From the NCBI GenBank assembly GCA_007136165.1, contig SLHK01000134.1, positions 1-5,469 of the forward strand: a DNA stretch of 5,469 nt. Reading direction: 5' to 3'. The stretch is from Syntrophomonadaceae bacterium. Lineage in GTDB: Bacteria > Bacillota > Dethiobacteria > PWVN01. A program made the position numbers and the translations under genes. The notes under the pieces were generated by a model, which made no database searches, had not been told where the DNA came from, and worked only from the letters and a program-made list of their open reading frames with translations. Each line of letters begins with the position of its first letter. Positions within the stretch are counted from its first letter, which is position 1. Below are positions 1 to 4,984 of the stretch, in pieces.

Positions 1-360
1 GGGACCGTTGAAGGGGATATCCACGATATCGGGAAGGACATCGTTACCTTCATGCTGGATGTAAACGGGTTCGATGTGTACGATATCGGTGTGGATGCCT
101 CCCCCCAAAAGTTCGTGGACAAGATCAGGGAAGTGCAGCCGGATATCGTGGGGTTGAGCGGCTTCTTGACCATCACCTTCGAAGCCATGAAGAAGACCGT
201 GGAGGCCATTGAACAAGCCGGGGAACGGGATAAGATTAAGATCATGATCGGTGGGGGCACCATTACGGAAGATATAAAGGGCTATGCCAGGGCGGATGCC
301 TTTGGGGAAGATGCCATGGCCGCGGTCACCTTATCCAAACACTGGATGGAGGGGAAATAG
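1..360 (+). CDS. Corrinoid (cobalamin-binding) methyltransferase protein, C-terminal part, 5'-truncated
   Basis: The frame is open from the first base and ends at TAG 358-360, leaving 119 residues of a family usually about 210-220 aa long. The missing part is the N-terminal helical cap domain, so no start can be called. What remains is a B12-binding Rossmann domain. DIHDIG (residues 6-11) is the DxHxxG motif whose His ligates cobalt from below in base-off/His-on corrinoids. S53-G-F-L-T sits where SxL normally contacts the nucleotide tail, and here Phe fills the third place. The GGG at 84-86 and ADAFGEDA at 98-105 match the family's C-terminal loops. Such cytoplasmic proteins carry a methyl group on Co(III) between a substrate-specific methyltransferase and an acceptor methyltransferase. 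The next gene begins one base after the stop, so the two are almost surely co-transcribed and translationally coupled. The methyl donor cannot be told from this fragment. Confidence 0.93.
   Translation, partial: GTVEGDIHDIGKDIVTFMLDVNGFDVYDIGVDASPQKFVDKIREVQPDIVGLSGFLTITFEAMKKTVEAIEQAGERDKIKIMIGGGTITEDIKGYARADAFGEDAMAAVTLSKHWMEGK
348..354 (+). promoter_or_regulatory. Ribosome binding site of the UroD-family gene
   Basis: GGAGGGG lies inside the last codons of the upstream corrinoid-protein gene, 7 nt before ATG 362. It decides the start of the downstream gene: the in-frame ATG at 284 would overlap the corrinoid gene by 77 bases and would add 26 residues unlike the family. Placing the site inside the upstream coding sequence is typical of translational coupling. 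Confidence 0.8.
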
Positions 361-361
361 G

Positions 362-1600
362 ATGACTCAAGATGCGAAGATAAAAAGGCTAACGGATGTT
401 ATTGAACTGAGAGTCCCTGATAGGGTACCGATTTTTCTGCAGCCCAACTACCTGCCGGCGAAGGTGGCGGGCCTGACCTACCGGGATGCTTATTACAAGC
501 AGGACGAGTATCTGGAAGCGGTCCGCAAGTTCTTGATAGACCTTGACCCGGACCTTTTTCTGTCGGCGGATGCGGCAGTAATCACCCCCGGGCCGATTCA
601 CGACCTCTGGGGGACAGTGCAGATGAAGTGGCCCGGGCATGGAATCGGGGAAAACGCCAGTCACCAGTTTGTGGAAGGCGAGTATATGAAGCAGGAAGAG
701 TATGACCATTTCCTTGCGGACCCATCTGACTTTTTAATCAGGGTCTACACCCCCAGGGTTTACAAAAACATGGAGGGGTTGGGCATGCTCCCTCCTCTCA
801 TCAGCCTGTCCCTGGGCTGCTACATCGGGGGTCCCATGGCCAATTTCTTTAGTATCCCCCCAGTGGCCGCAGCCCTGCAGGCCATGCAGGCAGCTGCCAA
901 AACAGGTGCAGAATGGACCATGAAGTTCGGCAAGTTTCATCAAGAAATGGCGGAGCTGGGCATTTACCCCTCCCACAGTGCCCCGGCCATCGTCCCCTTC
1001 GACATTATCTCAGACATGCTCCGGGGAATGAGGGGTTCCATGATGGACATGTTCCAGGTCCCCGATAAGCTGCTTGCCGCCCAGGAAAAGCTCTACCCCT
1101 GTGTCCTGGGAAGCGCCGTTCAGCTGGCAAAGATGACGGGGAATCCCAGAATCTTCATCCCCCTCCACCGGGGAGCTGACGGGTTCATGTCCCCGAAGCA
1201 GTTTGAGATATTCTACTGGCCCATGTTCAAGAGGTTTATCCTGGACCTGATTGATGAGGGATTGACCCCCTTGCCTTTCTTCGAAGGGGTCTACGATCAG
1301 CGCCTCCAGTACCTGGCCGAACTGCCCAAAGGGAAGATCATCGGCTGGTTCGACCGTTCCGACCTCAACAAGGTCAAAGAGGCCCTCAAGGATACCATGT
1401 GCATTGCTGCGGGTATGCCTGCATCGCTCCTGCAGACGGGAACCCCCGAGTCTGTCAAGGAGCACACCAGGAAAGTCATCGATACGGTGGGCAAAGACGG
1501 CGGCCTGATCATGGCAACCAACACGGTATTGGACGAAGCCGACCCGGAGTTGGTAAAGGTATGGGTGGATTATACGAAGGAATACGGGACATATTCCTAA
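362..1600 (+). CDS. UroD-family (uroporphyrinogen decarboxylase-fold) corrinoid methyltransferase-like protein
   Basis: The 412-aa product has the TIM-barrel pattern of the MtaA/UroD superfamily, including RVPIF near residue 21, GPIHDLWG at 77-84, LPKGKIIGWFDRSDL at 321-335, and a C-terminal MCIAAGMPASLLQTGTPE at 346-363. It lacks the N-terminal QAGR signature of true heme-pathway uroporphyrinogen decarboxylase, so heme synthesis is unlikely. Its position one base after a corrinoid-protein gene points to methyl transfer to or from that protein's cobalamin in the cytoplasm. In MtaA/MtbA enzymes zinc is held by HxC plus a distal Cys. Here the HxC site appears to read E308-G-V-Y-D312, while C347 fits the distal Cys, so metal binding is altered or differently built. 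Acceptor and donor (tetrahydrofolate, coenzyme M-like thiol, methoxyl compound) are not shown. Family assignment is sure, the exact reaction is inference. Confidence 0.92.
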   Translation: MTQDAKIKRLTDVIELRVPDRVPIFLQPNYLPAKVAGLTYRDAYYKQDEYLEAVRKFLIDLDPDLFLSADAAVITPGPIHDLWGTVQMKWPGHGIGENASHQFVEGEYMKQEEYDHFLADPSDFLIRVYTPRVYKNMEGLGMLPPLISLSLGCYIGGPMANFFSIPPVAAALQAMQAAAKTGAEWTMKFGKFHQEMAELGIYPSHSAPAIVPFDIISDMLRGMRGSMMDMFQVPDKLLAAQEKLYPCVLGSAVQLAKMTGNPRIFIPLHRGADGFMSPKQFEIFYWPMFKRFILDLIDEGLTPLPFFEGVYDQRLQYLAELPKGKIIGWFDRSDLNKVKEALKDTMCIAAGMPASLLQTGTPESVKEHTRKVIDTVGKDGGLIMATNTVLDEADPELVKVWVDYTKEYGTYS

Positions 1601-1604
1601 GGAG

Positions 1605-1630
1605 CTGTATTCCCTCGTGTTTTAATACAG
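1605..1630 (+). repeat. Inverted repeat just after the methyltransferase stop codon
   Basis: CTGTATT (1605-1611) and AATACAG (1624-1630) form a perfect 7-bp stem with a 12-base loop, starting four bases after the TAA. It has no T-run of its own, so it is not a classical terminator. It may act with the GC hairpin 19 bases downstream, for example as an mRNA 3'-end stabilising stem. Confidence 0.5.
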
Positions 1631-1648
1631 AAAGTGGTGTTTTCTTAC

Positions 1649-1670
1649 GCCCCGGAAGGGGCTTTTTCCT
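1649..1670 (+). terminator. Likely Rho-independent terminator of the corrinoid/methyltransferase unit
   Basis: GCCCC (1649-1653) pairs with GGGGC (1658-1662) around a GGAA loop, which is a GNRA-type tetraloop, and is followed directly by TTTTTCCTT. The stem is short but all G:C, and the site lies 49 bases after the only plausible upstream stop codon. A second, weaker hairpin with a T-run (CGGA 1693-1696 / TCCG 1703-1706, then TTTTT at 1708-1712) could serve as back-up. Confidence 0.65.
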
Positions 1671-1926
1671 TGGGCAATGACTGGTCGTTTACCGGACCTT
1701 TTTCCGATTTTTGTCCCTCATTCCCGCACGCATCGCTGACGGCACAGTACATACATCCAGTCGATACCGGCAGCTGACGCCTCGAAGCTGAAGGCATTAC
1801 CCCTGCATGCGAATGTCAAGAAAAAAGTACAAAAAAAGAGGTAAAAATAAATAAATATAGCATATAAAATAAGAAAAAATCGAACAATATATTGCATAAT
1901 ATCGTTTAAAATGTTAAGCTTTTCTT

Positions 1927-1937
1927 GGAGGTGATCC
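1927..1937 (+). promoter_or_regulatory. Unusually perfect Shine-Dalgarno of the Phd-Uma2 gene
   Basis: GGAGGTGATCC is complementary over 11 bases to the conserved 3' end of bacterial 16S rRNA (GGATCACCTCC). The GGAGG core ends 7 nt before ATG 1939, which fixes the start. This predicts efficient translation and fits a Gram-positive host. Confidence 0.85.
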
Positions 1938-1938
1938 T

Positions 1939-2706
1939 ATGAAAACACCGGATCCTGCAAAGGGAGTTGTGGTGACCGCAACGGAGCTGAAGCAAAATTT
2001 CGGCAAATACCTGGATTTTATTGAAGAACAAAATGATGTGGTTATCACCAAAAACGGCCATAAGGTGGCCCGACTTACCCCGTATGTGACGGATATTGAA
2101 CAATATTTTACCGTTCGGGAAAATGCTCTGGACTACCTGTACGGCGGCAAAAAGGTTTCTTACGAGGAATTCATGGAAATCAGTGAAAAAAGCACCCTGA
2201 GAATGGAATTTATCAATGGGGAAATCTATCTATTGAGCTCGCCAACCATCGGACACCAGGAAATTCTGGGACGACTGCATCTGATCTTTAACCATTATTT
2301 TAAGGGAAACAAATGCCGGGTGTTTTTTGCCCCCTTTGATGTTCACTTCAGGAAGAAGGATTTTAAAGATCCGGATGTGATGCAGCCTGACGTACTGGTT
2401 GCCTGTGACCTGGAGAATAACGTTACGGAAAAAGGGCGCTACATGGGAACCCCTGCCCTGGTGGTGGAAATCCTCTCGGATAATACACGAAAAAAAGATA
2501 TGATTGAAAAGCTAAACACCTACATGCTGTCGGGAGTCCGGGAATACTGGATCCTTGATCAGAAGCAGGAGAATATCCTGATCTATTCTTTCGCCGACCA
2601 TGAAATTGACCGGTATCAATTATACGGAAAAGGCGCGGTTGCCCGTTCCACGGCTTTTCAAGGCCTGACTGCAGATGTGGGGAACTTGTATAGTGATTTG
2701 CTTTAA
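1939..2706 (+). CDS. Phd/YefM antitoxin-like domain fused to Uma2-family (DUF820) PD-(D/E)XK nuclease-like domain
   Basis: This 255-aa protein has two recognisable parts in one uninterrupted frame. Residues about 10-50 (VVTATELKQNFGKYLDFIEE, then VVITKNGHKVARLTPY) match the DNA-binding N-terminal half of Phd/YefM type II antitoxins. Residues about 72-255 match Uma2/DUF820: VSYEEFMEI, MEFINGEI with E90 and E95, H106, QPDVLVA with D151, VVEILSDNTRKKD with E177 and K191, and GVREYWILD at 199-207. The likely catalytic set is Asp151, Glu177 and a lysine moved downstream (K191), as in other Uma2 proteins where the usual E-x-K lysine is absent. Uma2 proteins are annotated as endonucleases mainly from fold, and cellular roles are poorly known. 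No partner toxin or antitoxin gene adjoins it. The Phd part may repress its own promoter, target DNA or hold the nuclease in check; all three are inference. The gene is AT-richer than typA, suggesting acquisition. Confidence 0.88.
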   Translation: MKTPDPAKGVVVTATELKQNFGKYLDFIEEQNDVVITKNGHKVARLTPYVTDIEQYFTVRENALDYLYGGKKVSYEEFMEISEKSTLRMEFINGEIYLLSSPTIGHQEILGRLHLIFNHYFKGNKCRVFFAPFDVHFRKKDFKDPDVMQPDVLVACDLENNVTEKGRYMGTPALVVEILSDNTRKKDMIEKLNTYMLSGVREYWILDQKQENILIYSFADHEIDRYQLYGKGAVARSTAFQGLTADVGNLYSDLL

Positions 2707-2742
2707 CCAGCGCAGGAGTAGTTTAAGCAGGAGCCCACCTTC

Positions 2743-2772
2743 TTGACATTCATGATAAAGTATTGCTATACT
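2743..2772 (+). promoter_or_regulatory. Strong housekeeping (sigma-A/sigma-70) promoter for typA
   Basis: A consensus -35 TTGACA (2743-2748) is followed after 18 bases by -10 TATACT (2767-2772), which is preceded by TG plus one base (extended -10, TGC at 2764-2766). Transcription should start near 2779. The next gene downstream on this strand is typA, giving a leader of about 200 nt. A second, isolated -10-like TATAAT at 2900-2905 lacks a convincing -35. Confidence 0.75.
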
Positions 2773-2778
2773 CGCTTA

Positions 2779-2975
2779 GGACAAAAGCAATTTCCCGGTC
2801 AGTTGCTGTGGGGGCCTGTGCGGCGGCCTGGGTATCAACATTAAAATTCTGCTGTCATATCTATTGCGAATTATAAGTTATAGCGGGGCACTTCCACAAT
2901 ATAATTTACGGCGGCATTTATATGCTGAAGTAGTACTTATTTAAGTGCTGTATATTAAACAGACAGGTGAAAACA
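2779..2975 (+). promoter_or_regulatory. Long, possibly structured 5' leader of typA
   Basis: Between the predicted start site and the typA ATG lie about 197 bases with no supported gene. Several short stems can be drawn: AGCAA 2786-2790 with TTGCT 2803-2807; GGGCC 2812-2816 with GGCCT 2825-2829 (one G-U pair); and AGTACTT 2932-2938 with AAGTGCT 2943-2949 (one G-U pair, 4-base loop), the last ending 15 bases before the Shine-Dalgarno core. No T-run attenuator and no known riboswitch class was recognised. A regulatory role is only a suggestion. Confidence 0.35.
2965..2970 (+). promoter_or_regulatory. Ribosome binding site of typA, deciding the start
   Basis: AGGTGA matches the 16S anti-SD and lies 5 bases before ATG 2976. 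The GTG at 2967, in frame three codons earlier, falls inside this site and has no ribosome binding site of its own, so ATG 2976 is the preferred start. Confidence 0.75.
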
Positions 2976-4829
2976 ATGATTACAAAAAGGCAGGACCAGA
3001 TTCGTAATATCGCTATCATCGCCCACGTGGACCACGGCAAAACCACCCTGGTGGATGGCTTGTTGCGACAGGGCGGGATTTTCCGCGAAAACCAGCAGGT
3101 GGCTGAACGGGTGATGGATTCCAACGACCTGGAGCGCGAACGGGGCATCACAATTTTATCGAAGAACACCGCAGTGCAATACAACGACACGAAGATCAAC
3201 ATTGTTGATACCCCGGGTCACGCTGATTTTGGCGGTGAGGTGGAACGGGTGCTGCGCATGGTGGATGGGGCCCTTTTGCTGGTGGACGCCTTTGAAGGCC
3301 CCATGGCCCAAACCAAGTTTGTCCTTAGCAAAGCCCTGGAGATGGGGTTGCGTGTGATCGTGGCCATCAACAAGATGGACCGCCCCGATGCCCGATCCGA
3401 CGCTGTTTTAAATGAAATGTTTGATATGTTTGTGGCCCTGGAGGCGGCGGACTGGCAGCTGAATTTTCCGGTGGTCTATACCTCTTCACGTCTGGGGACC
3501 GCCACTCTGGACCCGCAGGAACCGGGCAGTGACTTGCAACCACTTTTTGAATTGATAGTGAAAGAAATACCCCCGCCTCAGGGTGACCCCAACGGGGTGC
3601 TCCAGCTCCAGATCAACACCCTCGATTATGACGATTACGTTGGCCGTATCGGCATCGGCCTTATTCACAACGGCTGCATCAGGGTCGGTCGGATGGTCAG
3701 CCTCTGCAGGCAAGACGATAACATTGAAATAGTGAAGGTGGGGCAGCTGTGGACTTACAAAGGGCTACAGCGCCAGGTTGTGGAGCAGGCCGCCGCTGGG
3801 GATATCGTGGCTGTGGCCGGGTTGGGTAAGATCAATATTGGGGAGACCATTAGTGACCCCGAACACCCCGCCCCGCTGCCTAAAATCATCATCGATGAGC
3901 CGACCCTGACCATGACCTTCATGGTCAACGACAGCCCCTTCGCCGGCAAGGCAGGCAAATATATTACTTCGCGACATCTGCGGGCTCGCTTGTGGAAAGA
4001 AGCCGAAACCAATGTTAGCCTCAAGGTGGCCGAGACCGATTCGCCCGATGCCTTCCAGGTGTCGGGCCGGGGCGAGCTGCACCTGGGAGTTCTTATCGAA
4101 AACATGCGACGGGAGGGCTTTGAACTGCAAATCTCCAAGCCCAAGCCCATCTTGCAGAGAATCGACGGTGTGCTGTGTGAACCTTACGAGCGGCTCTTCC
4201 TGATTCTACCGGAAGTATATTCCGGCCGTATTATCGAAATACTGGGCGAGCGTCGGGGGGAGCTTCTCAACCTGCAGCCCACCGGGGAAGGAATCGTCAA
4301 GCTGGAATATCTGGTCCCGGCCCGCGGCCTGATTGGTTTTCGCTCTCAGCTCCTCACCGAGACCAGGGGAGAAGGAATCATGCACCACCTTTTCGACAGC
4401 TACGGGCCGTGGAAGGGTGAAATCCCCGGGCGCCGCCGCGGCGTGCTGGTGGCTTTTGAAACAGGGGAAGCCAACGCATACGGCATCCACAACATGGAGG
4501 AACGAGGCACTCTCTTCATCCGTCCCACCGACAAGGTCTACGCCGGGATGATCGTCGGCGAGCACTCCCGGGAAAGCGACCTGGATGTCAATGTCTGCAA
4601 GAAAAAGCACCTGACCAATATCCGGGCCAGCGGCTCCGATGAAAGCATCCGCCTCACACCGCCGCCGTCATTCAGCCTGGAACAGGCCCTGGAATATATT
4701 GAAGATGACGAACTGGTGGAGGTAACCCCCGACTCCATCCGCATGCGCAAAAGAATCCTTGATCGTACCCGGCGGGGACGGGAGGAGAAAAAAAGTCGCC
4801 GCAGCCCCCCCGGCAGGGCAAATACCTGA
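2976..4829 (+). CDS. typA: Ribosome-associated translational GTPase TypA/BipA
   Basis: The 617-aa product is complete and close to the usual family length (about 605-620 aa). It shows every GTPase motif: AHVDHGKTT at 16-24 (P-loop), RGITI at 56-60 (switch I), DTPGHADFGGEVERVL at 78-93 (G3, switch II), NKMDRPDA at 132-139 (G4) and TSSRLGTA at 169-176 (G5, with Ser where Ala is common). Domain II follows (about 205-295). An EF-G domain III-like part includes SGRGELHLGVLIENMRREGF at 363-382, and a domain V-like part includes EPYERL and PARGLIGFRSQLLTETRGEG at 448-467. The TypA-specific C-terminal domain carries LTNIRASGSDE at 546-556 and ALEYIEDDELVEVTP at 571-585, and ends in a very basic tail of about 25 residues. 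TypA binds 70S ribosomes at the EF-G site and supports 50S assembly and growth under cold or other stress. It has its own promoter and faces a convergent gene. Confidence 0.98.
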   Translation: MITKRQDQIRNIAIIAHVDHGKTTLVDGLLRQGGIFRENQQVAERVMDSNDLERERGITILSKNTAVQYNDTKINIVDTPGHADFGGEVERVLRMVDGALLLVDAFEGPMAQTKFVLSKALEMGLRVIVAINKMDRPDARSDAVLNEMFDMFVALEAADWQLNFPVVYTSSRLGTATLDPQEPGSDLQPLFELIVKEIPPPQGDPNGVLQLQINTLDYDDYVGRIGIGLIHNGCIRVGRMVSLCRQDDNIEIVKVGQLWTYKGLQRQVVEQAAAGDIVAVAGLGKINIGETISDPEHPAPLPKIIIDEPTLTMTFMVNDSPFAGKAGKYITSRHLRARLWKEAETNVSLKVAETDSPDAFQVSGRGELHLGVLIENMRREGFELQISKPKPILQRIDGVLCEPYERLFLILPEVYSGRIIEILGERRGELLNLQPTGEGIVKLEYLVPARGLIGFRSQLLTETRGEGIMHHLFDSYGPWKGEIPGRRRGVLVAFETGEANAYGIHNMEERGTLFIRPTDKVYAGMIVGEHSRESDLDVNVCKKKHLTNIRASGSDESIRLTPPPSFSLEQALEYIEDDELVEVTPDSIRMRKRILDRTRRGREEKKSRRSPPGRANT

Positions 4830-4914
4830 GGAGACTAAGGGTTTTAATAAGTCATTTATGCACTATCTATATTAAGGGTTAACAAGGCTGTTTATGAATT
4901 GAAATCCGTGGCAG

Positions 4915-4935
4915 AAAAACCTCCGGTGGTGGTTT
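4915..4935 (-). terminator. Possible terminator of the convergent minus-strand gene
   Basis: AAACC (4917-4921) pairs with GGTTT (4931-4935), and inside, after a T/T mismatch, CC (4923-4924) pairs with GG (4928-4929) around a triloop. Read on the minus strand, the stem runs into TTTTTCTG, so it could end the gene stopping at 4985. On the plus strand a T-run is absent, so typA itself has no clear intrinsic terminator. Confidence 0.35.
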
Positions 4936-4957
4936 CGATTCCCGCCTTCTCCCGCCA
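4931..4957 (+). other. Short tRNA/tmRNA 3'-end-like sequence containing a TCCCGCC direct repeat
   Basis: The stretch starts GGTTTCGATTCCCGCC and ends CTCCCGCCA. The TTCGATT at 4934-4940 equals a T-loop, the flanks could form a T-stem with one T/C mismatch, and a CCA-like end follows. It resembles the 3' end of ssrA (tmRNA) as remembered (GGGTTCGATTCCCGCC, then CTCC and CCA). The count between T-stem and CCA is one base too long, and no matching 5' acceptor strand or body of a tRNA or tmRNA lies upstream, so it is no functional RNA gene. It could be a decayed att-type remnant or chance, since TCCCGCC simply repeats at 4940-4946 and 4950-4956. Confidence 0.25.
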
Positions 4958-4984
4958 AAGGCTCATGATAGAGAGGGTCTGATA

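Larger units (their letters stand above)
1601..1938. other. Non-coding intergenic region with an AT-rich 3' part
   Basis: This 338-base gap carries no convincing gene. Its first 70 bases hold the inverted repeat and terminator listed separately. Positions about 1671-1815 have ordinary composition and only a chance-level 7-base direct repeat (GCTGACG at 1735 and 1773). From about 1818 to 1923 the sequence becomes extremely A/T-rich with A-runs, and it presumably contains the promoter and any operator of the Phd-Uma2 gene. The best -10-like words are TATAAA at 1863 and TAAAAT at 1907, but neither has a good -35 at proper spacing, so no promoter is called. An imperfect palindrome around TGCA (ATAT 1887-1890 and ATAT 1899-1902) is too degenerate to call an operator. 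Confidence 0.6.

Noticed and set aside
284..361. Longer start (ATG 284) for the UroD-family gene
   Set aside because: It would overlap the corrinoid-protein gene in another frame and add 26 residues unlike the family, whereas ATG 362 has a well-placed GGAGGGG.
362..1600. Heme-biosynthetic uroporphyrinogen decarboxylase (hemE)
   Set aside because: The N-terminal QAGR signature of true HemE is absent and the gene is paired with a corrinoid protein.
1399..1680. Plus-strand frame overlapping the 3' end of the methyltransferase gene and running through the terminator
   Set aside because: It is out of frame within a conserved gene, crosses the predicted terminator and shows no recognisable domain.
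1887..1902. Imperfect palindrome around TGCA as an operator for the Phd domain
   Set aside because: Two internal mismatches in very AT-rich DNA make it indistinguishable from chance.
2808..2876. A 22-codon GTG-start reading frame in the typA leader, with several Cys codons
   Set aside because: It has no Shine-Dalgarno sequence and no recognisable pattern, and a frame of this length is expected by chance.
2967..2975. GTG 2967 as typA start
   Set aside because: The codon lies inside the AGGTGA ribosome binding site of ATG 2976 and has no site of its own; family proteins begin close to the ATG 2976 version.
3755..4150. Minus-strand open frame of about 130 codons inside typA
   Set aside because: It lies opposite an unmistakable conserved GTPase gene and has low-complexity residue use typical of an antisense shadow.
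4836..4880. Direct repeat TAAGGGTT at 4836-4843 and 4873-4880
   Set aside because: Eight bases in a small AT-rich region, with no further copies and no associated structure.
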